Source of the DNA: Rhizophagus sp. LPA8_4_AMF
Lineage: Eukaryota > Glomeromycota > Glomeromycetes > Glomerales > Glomeraceae
DNA: 21,088 nt
Reading direction: 5' to 3'
Assembly (NCBI GenBank): GCA_021464525.1
Contig: JADRCO010001235.1
Coordinates: 1 to 21,088 of the forward strand
Part shown: positions 1-10,700 of the stretch, piece after piece
Layout of the letters: each line of letters opens with the position of its first letter
Position numbering within the stretch: position 1 is the stretch's first letter
Made by a program: the position numbers and the translations under genes
The notes under the pieces: model-generated
What the model was told of the DNA's origin: nothing
The model's input: only the letters and a program-made list of their open reading frames with translations
The model's database searches: none

Positions 1-464
1 AATAAAAATAACATCTTGTAAATATTATTAATATATATAATATATAATTTATATTTTTTATTTCTGCAAACAAATGGTAAAATTTATGGTATATATCATG
101 CTTTTAGTAAAGGCTGGCCACAGGCCGGCTCTAGGGTATGACTCTAGTTCACACTTTGAAAAATGTACTACAAAGATGATAGCTGATACCGATTATTATG
201 ATAGTTACGTCACTGAGTAAAAATCCATGATCCATTAAACTAAATTGTAACCGGTCGTAATTAAACTCATTTATATAATTGATCTTGTATTGATTATTAT
301 TGAAAATTATAATTTAATATACAATGCTGCCAAAATCTTTAACAGAGGAATTTTTTTACAAGAACAACTATCGGTTATTTTAGAATTAATTTATCGTAAC
401 AATGATAATGAAGTTAAATTGAATTAAAAGTTTCTAAAAAAATAAATATACACAATATAAATTT
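1..464. other. AT-rich intergenic DNA
   Basis: No coding region is supported here. The only notable base composition is a short GC-rich imperfect palindrome near 112-130, with GGCTGG facing CCGGC across a short spacer, followed by TCTAG-containing sequence. It may be the edge of a dispersed repeat. Otherwise the stretch is AT-rich with stops in all frames. Confidence 0.6.
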
Positions 465-680
465 AGTGGAAATGGAAGGAAAAATTGATAATTTCATTCG
501 AAAAATGCAATTAAAAACTAAATATCGTTATTTTCATTAAACGATCGATTTGCTTTTCTGCTTCTGGACTTTTCTGGATATTATGATAATAATTGTCTTT
601 TATGTTAAAATAATATAGTAACTGTTGTTATAAAGCTTCTAAATAAATCTAAGATAAATAAGTTATTTTGAACAAGAAGC
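465..680 (+). pseudogene. decayed protein-kinase N-lobe relic
   Basis: From the ATG at 472 a short frame reads MEGKIDNFIRKMQLKT, closely matching the linker (NEKIDNFIQERQLKI) that precedes the kinase domain in the large gene at 14005-19907. It stops after about 22 codons. Near 545-575 a frame reading ICFSASG looks like the family's VYSATW strand with a small deletion. At 624-650 the frame VVIKLLNKSK resembles the beta3 lysine strand (VALKCLHNSQ), and it stops soon after. The three pieces keep the gene order linker, beta2, beta3, but several stops and a frame change separate them, so this is a relic and not a gene. No C-lobe follows. Confidence 0.5.
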
Positions 681-2755
681 GTAATTTTTCTTCATTATTT
701 CTCACTTTTTAAAAAGATGTTTAAAAATATGGTAACATTTCAACCACATACTTTAATTATTTATTAAGATACTCAAGCCAATGAACAATTAAATAAAGTA
801 TAAAATGTTTTTAATTCATTAGACAATTATAAATTATATTAATAATTAATACGGTACTTTATAAATTTCACTTATTTTTATTTATTTCTTAACGCGATGA
901 CTAAAATAATGTCATTTCTCACCCACATAGTAATTTTAATGTATATTATTACTAGAAAGTAAGTGTTTTTTAATAAAACAAAAAGCAAAATAAAATAAAA
1001 TTTTATATGATTACAATAGCTAAAAGTATTCAATAGATTATAGATATTAAAAAATTTTTTTTTTTTATAAAATAATCTTTTTTTTATATATTTTTTAAAA
1101 TTTATAATTAATTCACATTTATTTAATTGCACACAATACAGGAACTTTTATACTCGGATTAATTGTAAACGCATATATTTTCAATTTTACAAAAAAAATC
1201 CAGAAGTTATTGTCAATGAAATTAAGGACTACTATATTATTGTATGTTGCTTTAAAAGAAATATTTATCAAATTATTGTATGTAGAATCAAGTAAAAATT
1301 TTTTAATGTTCGTCCCAAATCTTATTGCGCCTAATGTAATACTATAAATTAACACGTTGATTATAGAGTAATTCAAATCCGCCGATGTGCGCTTTCTCAT
1401 TTAACCAGTTTATCAAAATCCAGTCCAGGAAGTCATACCTAGTAATGTTCCTACAATAAAAAACACAATATCCTCTACCCACCATTTTCCAAATTAAAGT
1501 CGTCCCTGAAGAAAAGCTAAATATTTGACCTTTCATTTCAATTTTTGAGGTCTAACGCGTCCAGAGATGTGCTTACAAGAAAAAATAAGAAAGAAATATT
1601 AGTAGAAGTCTTACTGATGTTCTATAACTCCCAATTCCCTGCACTTACCTTTCATTCTAAAGACATCAGGAGTACCTATGAGAAAAAACCAAAATAAACG
1701 TTAAAAAATTTTTAATTAACGTTGTATTCACATAAATCAGCCACAAAACAGCTACAGATTTTGTTGTAATCAAAACTTGGAAATGTGTTTATCCCTGAAA
1801 ATTGGCACCTAAAGGATTAGAAAAAGAAAGCACTACCAAGTGAAGATACCTATAGTAGAAAAAAAGAAATATTAGTTAATAAATATCTCTGACATTTCTC
1901 CCTTCCCTAATTTCTATATCTTGTCTATACCTTATTCCGAAGTTCATACCTAATATAAAACAATTGCTTATAACTAAATAAAAATAATTTTGGTAAAAAG
2001 ATAATGTTTCGGTTAATAATAAAAACTGATTCACTGAATTATTTTTTTAAAAAAAGTTTTTTTAATAATAAATAAAAAGGTACAATTTTTTTTAATATTA
2101 ATGATCAAAAATTTTTAATTGTTTTTATATTATCACTAATTTTTTTTCTAATAAAATTTTTTTACGAAAATTTTTTACGTACAGTAAGTACATCAGTACT
2201 CCATGGGACATTCTTTACCAAATATTTGGGTCATAATAAAAGACTCAATAAATACATATATTACCATTCTAAAAATAATACATTCCTTTTTTATGATAAC
2301 TCATGATTTGAGCTTATCATAAATGGTAAGCATACTATTCAATATTACCTTTTACGTTTAAAAACAATAGTTATTTTTGTTCTAATACTATGATAAATTT
2401 TGTCATCAATTATTTTTTTTTTTCATTTTTTTTTTTGAAAACTTTTATTTTTTATTTTAAGCCGTTAATTATTTTATTTTTTGTGAAGAAATTTTTTGGT
2501 TTGTTTTTTATTGCACCTGCGATATGTCACAATTGTCGCATGAGTCACGCTATAGATTTCCATTAGTAGAGATTCTTGTGACTGAATTTTGCAGCGCATG
2601 AGAAATAGAATTTTCGAAATGATCAGCTGATGATCACCTGCGTCTCGATTTATATAGTCTTTCTATTGTTCTGACTTCTCGTCAGAACTTCCTGTTTCAC
2701 CAATCTAAAAAGATTGACTATTGACATTTATGAACTACTACCATATAAATACTTA
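681..2755. other. AT-rich intergenic DNA with homopolymer tracts
   Basis: Mostly A/T runs, including long T tracts near 1051-1090, 2050-2180 and 2410-2460. No confident gene is present. On the minus strand, 1342-1860 has several good splice-like sites and a 64-codon open frame, described as a finding, but I could not build an intact gene from them. An inverted repeat at 2261-2329 is listed separately. Confidence 0.5.
2261..2329. repeat. nested hairpin (inverted repeat)
   Basis: TTTATGATAA at 2290-2299 is perfectly mirrored by TTATCATAAA at 2314-2323, with a 14-base loop. An outer pair, TTACCAT at 2261-2267 and ATGGTAA at 2323-2329, brackets it. It could be a small foldback transposon remnant or a cruciform-prone site. 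No coding context gives it a role. Confidence 0.5.
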
Positions 2756-2760
2756 AAAGT

Positions 2761-2908
2761 GACGGCTCATAGCTCGTAAGCCAGCTCGTAACGAGCTGCG
2801 TTGAAGCTCGGCTCGAGCGAACTGAGCTCAATTGATTGTGAGCCGCGACTCGGCTCGGCTCGATATACCTGACTCGCGAGCTGGCTTAAGCTGGTTCGGC
2901 TCGTGTGG
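2761..2908. repeat. GC-rich GCTCG degenerate repeat islet
   Basis: About 150 bp of strongly GC-rich sequence inside AT-rich DNA. GCTCG occurs at least seven times on the plus strand and its complement CGAGC at least three times, often in the context GGCTCG or AGCTCG, so many short inverted and direct repeats are nested together. An open frame crossing it from 2832 is a by-product of the composition. It looks like a degenerate simple-sequence or satellite-like element. I know no function for it. Confidence 0.7.
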
Positions 2909-2975
2909 AACATTAATACAGAAATCAAAGTTGAATATATTATTTAAAATTCACGTGAATTTTCTTTATTATAGC

Positions 2976-3062
2976 GATCAACTAACTGAGTCATCAACGG
3001 CAAAACAGTTCCCTCGGGGAACGATCAACTAACTGTGGTCATTGGCGGCAAAGTTATTCCCT
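2976..3062 (+). repeat. short direct repeat pair A
   Basis: Two near copies, about 2976-3014 and 3023-3062, share GATCAACTAACTG, then GTCAT, a GGC(A/G)AAA core and a TTCCCT end. They are 47 bp apart in phase, which suggests local tandem duplication. Confidence 0.6.
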
Positions 3063-3074
3063 ATTATGAAAGTT

Positions 3075-3312
3075 TCTCCTAAAACCTCTAAATAAATAAG
3101 ACATGATAACGGTTGACATATTTAGTGTAATATTATTGTTACTTGTTCTTTCTGAGCAATAATGTATCTGTGGATAAATGTTAACGATACTATCATATGA
3201 GCGTGGGCTTTGCTCAGTCTTTGACTCATGCCGCTCAACTATTAGGTGAATATCTCCTAAGGCTTTTAGCTAAATAAGCCCTTCGGTCTTATGATAACGG
3301 TAGACATATTCA
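3075..3312 (+). repeat. short direct repeat pair B
   Basis: The blocks 3075-3123 and 3252-3312 share TCTCCTAA at the start, CTAAATAA in the middle and ATGATAACGGT(T/A)GACATATT at the end. The second copy carries about 10 extra bases. They lie beside repeat pair A, so 2976-3312 probably represents one degraded repetitive element. Confidence 0.6.
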
Positions 3313-4647
3313 AATAATGTACAATCAAATGATCATTTTTTTAGGAACGCAAGTTTCTTATCTCTTACTTCGTGGGCGTAGCCTAAACTAACGAGTCTCT
3401 TTTTGGTCATTCCGAAAATATCAATTTATCATCAGCGATCAGTTAATTAATGATGGAATGAATGGTAGACGTTCATACATGAAAGAAGGTTAAATCTAAA
3501 AAAAATTACCGGAATGAATAATGTTTTCTCCGAAAGAATTTGTCTATTTGCTGTTGAGGAATTGGCTAGTGGCGTGTGCTTAATTTTAAGCCTTTCGAAG
3601 AAATGTCCAGTTTCACTGATTGACAAGATATTCAGAAAACGTTGGTATAAAGCGTTTGTTATTTTTAATGATGATGTCATATCCTTTAATTATAATTGTT
3701 AGTAAAAATAAGCTTTTTAATTGTTAAGTTATTACTTTCTCAATTATTTATTGTTTTGATCGTCTTTTTTGTTTTTATTGTCTCTTCAACGTATAATTTA
3801 TATCATCTTTTTTTAACACGGTTAGCTTGTTCTTCGTAAAAAAGATATATAAACGTGACAAAAAAATGTACGTTCATAAAAAAGTTGCTCCGCACAAAAC
3901 TGATAACAAATTTAAATGGATCTCAAATATTGATCTTGATTAATCTTGTTCTGTTTCTCTATAAATATCTTTGCTAGCTGTGCTTATTTGATTCAAAGTT
4001 CGTTCGAGTTTGGACTAAAAATCGGTTACCGAGACGACTAACAGATTTTTTCATTTTAGAAGTCTTTAATCAATTTTGATGAAAATATTCCATTTATAGC
4101 GGTTCGAGAAAATCTGTGTGCTTGTGTTTAAAAATCAATAACGAAATTAAAGTACATTACACAGAAATTAATGAAAAATTAACTGCGGAGATCAACAAAA
4201 TTAATTCCCATTATACTGCGGAAATCGCATTAATCTACGCACGTACTGCGCAGTAAAAAAAAAATCATTTAATAGCGCCCTTTTTCCCCAGATTTTTTAT
4301 GTGCAATTTCCAGAGGGTATTAGTGCTTTTCATATGAAATCAGGAGTTGACAGAGGCTATTTTATGCAAAAAGGTCGTATTTGGAACTTCGAGCTAAAAC
4401 AAATGACAAAAAGATTTTGATGGCTTTTAACCTAATGGAAAAAGCGAGCAAAAGTTGTAAAAACTTATCAGTTCAGTTCTATTTATACAATTTCGGAGTT
4501 AATATTTAAGCGATGTCCTGTTTTACGTAACCAAATGTGCACAAAAAACATACGGTAATATGTGTAACATACATTAAGGAGAATTACTTTTACAGTTGTA
4601 CATTTCATTTGTACCCTCCAGCCATAAACGTAATTAACGTTGTACTA
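3313..4647. other. intergenic DNA without a supported gene
   Basis: Overlapping open frames on both strands near 3447-3702 have no recognisable domain and shadow each other. A short plus-strand frame of about 50 codons ending at 4256 contains two HYT-EI peptide repeats, but it lacks a convincing start and family. Nothing else stands out. Confidence 0.5.
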
Positions 4648-5335
4648 CGTGTTACCCACAGATGGGTGACAATAACACAGATATAATCAGATATATCCCT
4701 TCATTAGACGCATTTAAAATCAAGTTTAAATGAAATTCCAGAAAAGTTAATTGATTAAAAAGTAACACTACTGCATTGTTCTTCAAAGCTGAGATAATAA
4801 AAATAACTGAACTTCTCATATGCACAAGGCCAAGTCTGAATTTGTCCGGCAGTTGTTGTGCAATAACCTTGTAAAGTACATAATGGTTAGTATATAGTCA
4901 CCCTGTGCCGATTATTTTCAGTTAACATGAAGGTTCGTTAACAAATAACACTTCTATATATTAGGAACCTTTAAGTGCTTTTTGAGATTGTTGTGCAATG
5001 GCAGGAATTATAAATTCAGACTTTGCCTTGTACATGTGAGAAGTTTTTTTAAAGAAAAATTAAGTATTTCCTTTGTTAAGTTAACACTTTTGGAATTTCA
5101 TTTAGACTTAATATATGTTTTTTGATTTTGCCATAAAAAATACGGCATGATATAATTCTGATTCCATCCGTTTCTTGTCCTTCAGCTTACTATTAAATAA
5201 GGTTAGGGAGTTAATGACACGCTAGATGATCGTCGTACAGTATACGAATTAGATCAGATGATAAACCAGATATGATTAATTATTCTATTGGTTATTTGAA
5301 TTTCAAATTCTAAATATTTTGAAAGAATAAAGAAG
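4648..5335. mobile_element. foldback (MITE-like) element, copy 1
   Basis: This is the first of two tandem copies with a period of 688 bp. Within the copy, the left arm (about 4722-4900) is an imperfect reverse complement of the right arm (about 4930-5109). For example, AAGTTTAAATGAAATTCCA at 4722 faces TGGAATTTCATTTAGACTT at about 5091, and the region around 4813-4846 faces 5008-5046. The unpaired centre lies near 4900-4940. It encodes no protein. The structure fits a non-autonomous hairpin element, though I cannot name the family or identify target-site duplications. Confidence 0.7.
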
Positions 5336-6050
5336 CGTGATACCCACAGATGGATGACAGAAACACAGATATAATCAGATATATCCCTATCATTAGACGC
5401 ATTTAGTTTCAAAAACAAGTTTAAATGAAATTCCAAAAAAGTTAATTGAAATTAAAAGGTAACACTTATTGTTCTTTGAAGCGAAGATAATAAGAATAAC
5501 TTCTCATATGTACAAGGCCAAGTCTGAATTTGTCTAGCAGTCAACTCCTGTCGTTGTACAATAACTTTATAAAGTACTTAACGGTTTCCTTCCTTTAATA
5601 TATATATAGTTATGCTATAATGATTTGTTTTCTATTAACTGGAAGGTTTGTTAACAAATAACACTTCTATATACTAGGAACCTTCAAGCTTTATGATATT
5701 GTTTTGCAATAACAGGAATTACAAATTCAGACTTTGCCTTTGTACATGTGAAAATTTCTTTAAAGAAAAATTAAGTATTTCCTTTGTTAAGTTAATACTT
5801 TTGGAATTTCATTTAAACTTAATAATTATAATGTTTTTTTGATTCTTGGCAACCTAAAAATATGGCATGATTCCATGATCTTTCAGCTTACTACTAAATA
5901 AGGTTAGGTGTTAATGGCACAATATATGACCGCCGTACAGTACACGAATTATCGATCTAATCGAATTTTTAACTTTTCCAGATTTCTCAATTTCTTAATC
6001 TATTGGTTATTTGAATTTCAAATTCAAAATATTTTGAAAGCATAAAGAAG
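5336..6050. mobile_element. foldback (MITE-like) element, copy 2
   Basis: The second tandem copy matches copy 1 along nearly its whole length: the start (ACCCACAGATGG), both hairpin arms, the GTACAGTA(T/C)ACGAATT block and the end (TTGAATTTCAAATTC to AAAGAAG). Small indels make it 715 bp. It ends 145 bp before the start codon of the membrane-protein gene at 6196, so it probably supplies part of that gene's upstream region. A minus-strand open frame across the junction (5254-5436) is a shadow. Confidence 0.7.
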
Positions 6051-6195
6051 TCTTATTATTAACTATGCAAGTAAGTAAATGACAATAAAATAGATATAAA
6101 TAAAGCGAGTTCTATCCATGTTTGAATTGCATAAATTTAATAAATTTAATTACTTTATAATATCAATTAAAATCTCCAAATAAATTTAAAAAAAA

Positions 6196-7750
6196 ATGTT
6201 CAATATAAAACCACTCAACTGCTGTAGAGCGATTTTTATCGCAATATTTGTAGTGATCTTATTTGCTGATTTAATCATTCTCTCAATTGGTGTGCGTAAT
6301 GACTTGCCAACTGTTACAGCTGGATATTCTGAAATGGCTGAATTTCCTGCCCCGATAGTGGGCATTCAGCTTAAGAACAACTTTACAATAACGTGCCATT
6401 TCCAGCTTTTTGATTATTTTGGTAAGTTCATATAGTATCATATGTTAGTTATGTTACCCTTTACTGTATAATTATTCATTTTACTCATTAATCCATTTAG
6501 TGGATAATAGCAATTGTTCGGAGTACTTAACTCAACCCACATTAAATGAAGTAAACGGTCAATGGACCGGAAAATTTTCGCCGATAAATAATTTGGCGTT
6601 TCCCAGGAACCAAACATCTAATCAGTTAAAAAGAATACTTTTTAAATTTAACGTCCCTAATGACGTATATATAGATGGTGACATTCCTACGTTTACAATC
6701 AACATGTTTGACTCTGCAAATCAAACATTAGCTCAAGACATGTACAAGGCACTAGTTAATAACCAGTATTATTTCGATTCATCGCCACTTTCTGCGTCAG
6801 TCTTCCGGACAAATAGATATTTTCTGGGGAGAAATTATGTAAGTAATGACGATGATATATGGGTAATGGTCAATTGATCGTTATAAAGTTATTTAATTAT
6901 AATGAAAACGTTATATATATTTTTTAGATTTATCATCTCCGAATGACAAGGAAAAAAACCAGAACGATTGTAGGATCCATCAAAGATGATTTCGGATTTC
7001 CTCCAACACGCGAAACACTAACATATATTACAGCATATTCTTGTAAGTTAATTAAATTAAAGTAAAAAAAAGTCTCTCTTATTGATAAGATATGTCGTTG
7101 ATAATTAATATGCTTTTTAGATTTAACCACAAGGAACGCCTCGTGGTACGCGGATGCTGCGTCAGGTTTCATGCTCGACCCGAATGACTTCTTACTTGAA
7201 GATCAAACTGAGCAACGGAATAAGAATGTGAGTAAAATTTATTAATTAAAAACATCATTTGTAATTATCTGACCAACCAAATCATTGTTCGTTTTGATCG
7301 ATCGGCCGCCTCAATCGAACAGATCTTTTATTAATAAAGTAGTATTTACTATTTTTTATTTAGGCATTGTCCGTTATCTCTAACGTTTTGGCTATTGGAG
7401 GAGCACTATTAACATTTTACGCCTTTCTATTTGGTAATTATAATAATAATTATATACTAATACCTTATTGCAGAAAAGATATTTACCCTTACAACCATTA
7501 ATTATTTTCAGGCGTTAGCTCTATCAACCCATGGGGAATTATGCATAAATATGTTTTTAACGGAACAACAAAGAAAACTCTTAATGATAAGTTGACAACG
7601 AAACCTACATTATTATTTTCAGCAAATCCTAAAGATAACAATTTAGAACTGGAAAAAGAACTTATTGGTTTAAAAGAATTCCTTAAACATTATGTCGTCA
7701 ATATTAGTTGGTTAGAAGAGGACGATAAAAAACCATCACGTTGTTGTTAG
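6196..7750 (+). CDS. two-span membrane protein with glycosylatable ectodomain, 6 exons
   Basis: A 364-residue protein is predicted from six exons: 6196-6421, 6501-6838, 6928-7042, 7121-7227, 7364-7433 and 7512-7750. Donors are GTAAGT (three), GTGAGT and GTAATT, all introns end in AG, and the joined frame stays open. Residues 12-32 form a hydrophobic span right after LNCCR. Residues 263-287 form a second span (ALSVISNVLAIGGALLTFYA). The region between, about 230 residues, should lie on one side of the membrane. It carries sequons at N62, N112, N149 and N232 and a close cysteine pair, C67 and C81. The tail of about 77 residues is charged and ends in SRCC, which could be lipidated. The topology recalls channel or receptor subunits such as P2X or ENaC, but I see no diagnostic motif of those families. 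I believe related proteins occur in arbuscular mycorrhizal fungi; the function is unknown to me. Confidence 0.75.
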
Positions 7751-10700
7751 AAGAAGACGATGAAAGTAAATGATAAGAAGTTTACAATTTTTATTTACTA
7801 AAGGCTTAATTCTGAAATTTTATATAAAGGTTTTCCTGAGAGATGATTCGATTAAAAATGATCAGTGGGAACCTATATGAAGTGATGTGTAATTTATAAA
7901 TATCAAAATTATTACTATTATATTAAAATCTTCAATTTAAAAGCAGAAATTCAATTGATATGTATAATAAATTTATATTACAATTCAGTTTTTTTTCACT
8001 ATCTTCCTCGTTCTATTCCTTTTTTAAAGAACTATTCATTCATAACAAAAATATATATCCTGTGATCAATATTGTGTTATGTATTACTTTTGTCGTTTTC
8101 CTTCTTATCGTACAAGAGAATACCAAAGTGGTACATCCATATACGAGTATATAGATAATAAATATGATATAACCTTCATTGTATGTATGGTGTGGTGCTA
8201 TACTCGATTTAGAAAATAAGTATGGATCCGTGTAAACCACACTGATGTAAAAGATGATCAGTAACAAATGGATTTTAATAAAAATAAATGCAAAATTTGA
8301 GAATATTTCAATATATAGAATTTTTCAAAAAAAATAAAAACTAATTTCACAACGGTACTTATAAAATTGAAAATGATCGGAAAAATTCATGTGATAAAAT
8401 CGGAAAGCCCGCTTTGTTTACTTGTATATCTGTATATTCTGATACAATAAATGTTGAATTAATTGATAATAAGAAAACATTAATAAAGTACAGTAACAAC
8501 CCGTTGATTGTTAAGTATTTGTTGTATAATGGCGTATTTTGCCCTATTAATATTTAGGTTATATATACAATATGTAACCACTAAAGATTGCAACCGCTTG
8601 ATTTTTTTTTTTTTTTTTGTTAACCAAGTTTTTTTTTACATGCACGATCAATTACACTAAACTACTTAATCGCTTACAACGTTTTAATAAGTGAATCAAC
8701 TCAGAAATTTCATTGTGGCCAATTATAGCACCTGATTTTGTTAGACAACACTTGAACAATAAACCTATAGTTTTAAAATAATTACATTTATAAATTCATA
8801 AATAAATAAATTAAAAATTACCAATGAATATAAAGTTTCTAACTTTTGATTTTAAATAATGTAAATAAGTACAGTAAGCTTTATTTAATAAGATCATTTA
8901 AATCCTTAAGCTGATTTTCCTTTTATTTATGATGTCATTTCATATAGCCAATTATAAAATAAGTTCATCTAACAATAAATACAATACTGACATTTGGTTT
9001 ATAATTTTTTCTAGTCTAATATCACGTTTCGTAAATGTGATATAAACCCATTTTTAGATGCATGCATCTTTCAAGATTAATATAAAAATATAACATTTTC
9101 GCTTATAACGGCAAGTTCATTCATCTAATCTTACAAAAAAATGTGAGTTGTTTTAAAATTATTTTATGTTGAGTCAATTTAAAATTTTAAAAATTTATCG
9201 TTTATCGTTATAGGGAAAATAAGAAAATTGTAAAAGAATTAATTCTCAATTATGAGAGTTATGTATTCGAAATGGGGCAATAATGCTAAGACTGATTGCA
9301 AAGAAAAAACGAAAGGTATCGTAGAGCAAAAAATAATAATTTATGAGAATCTTATTCTAAAATCAAGGAAATGTAAGACAAATTTCCTATTTATACATAC
9401 TACTATTTTAATTTATCGTTAATATATATATAATTTTTTGTTTAGTGTGAATTACGATAAAGCCAATAGAAATATTTCTAAAGAAATTCGAATCAATAAG
9501 GATTTTTTTGATAGTTACGAATTTTGAAATTTTTTGAAATGAACAATTTGGTGCAATGTGATATTTTCGAGTTAATAAAATACTTAGTAAAGTTTTAGTT
9601 CAATAGTTGTTATTCAGAATAATTTCATATAATCCTTGAGAATTTTTGCAAGTATTGATATGGTTGCAATTTTTCGGAAATTAAATTTCTTTTTGTCGAG
9701 TCTCTTCTTGGTTTCAATTATTAATATTTAAATAATTAGTATGTTAATTCGGCATCTTCGAAAATTGGGTTATTATCATATTCATTTTTAACGGTTTTAA
9801 CCAAAGTAAAAATAAAGATAAAATTATACTTAAGATTTTAACATAAGTGATTGAATAAATTTCAAAAATATTTCCTGCTTCGTTCGCAAAATTCATCTTG
9901 ACTATAACTGACAACGAGGCATTTATGAATATGTTATTATCTGACTCATTAAAATACTTGAAACTTTACAAATTTATTAGAAGGAACCGGCGAAGTAGTG
10001 GTAGTAACGAACTGAACTAACTGAACTAACTCTTTAACACAGAAAATTGGGGTTGAATAATAATATTATTCTAATTATAACATTTTTAAGAAAGTTATTC
10101 TTATTAAACATTGAACTTATTTGTCTCTAATTCTAACTTAAGTCTAAAGTATTAATTTTTTTTCAAATAGTCGTTTCAAAATTATCAAAAAGTCATCAAA
10201 GCCTTAACTACAAAAATTTTACCATCAAAAAAAAAATAGTGTAGTTTTTTCTTTATTTTTTTAATAAAAAATGTATAACGCTTTAATTAAAAACAAAATA
10301 ATAATAAATTTAGTCAAAAATCATCGCGACACGTAATTCTTACCACAATATATAACGCATTGTTTCAAAATTGTGAAACTAAATTGTTGTGAAATTTAAT
10401 TCCGATTTAAATCCTTTACTTAACATGATTACAAATTTACAATTGTAATGATAAGAAAATACCCAATTGCGGAATTTCCCAACAGAGATTAAATATTGAC
10501 AATCAAAAGAATACTTAAATTCTTTTACATTGTTGCTGCAACTTTGATAATTCCTCGCTAAACAATATAATATTTCTGTAGATCATTTCATTATAAATAT
10601 TATGCTAAAATCTGATAAAAAATTATTTTATCATGAAAGTGGGAAAATTATAATTTTGACAGTTTAAATTTTAGAATAAATCAAAATTTTAAAAGATTAG

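Noticed and set aside
878..1400. Minus-strand frames of 84 and 93 codons
   Set aside because: Low-complexity Lys, Asn, Ile and Phe composition fits chance in AT-rich DNA.
2832..3032. Plus-strand 66-codon frame
   Set aside because: It is produced by the GC-rich repeat islet and the adjoining repeat pair; the peptide has no recognisable family.
3447..3702. Overlapping frames on both strands
   Set aside because: They shadow each other, lack domains and start or end without supporting signals.
4100..4256. Frame with two HYT-EI peptide repeats
   Set aside because: Short, without a convincing start, and too little repeat evidence to call a coiled-coil protein.
5254..5436. Minus-strand 60-codon frame
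   Set aside because: It spans the junction of the two foldback elements and has no domain or splice context.
7960..8267. Hydrophobic frames on both strands
   Set aside because: Overlapping antisense frames in AT-rich DNA easily encode Phe, Ile and Leu; no splice sites or family support a gene.
9130..9420. Possible small spliced gene (GTGAGT at about 9142, acceptor near 9212) and a 57-codon frame
   Set aside because: The joined product ends after about two dozen codons and the other frame has no family; evidence is too thin.
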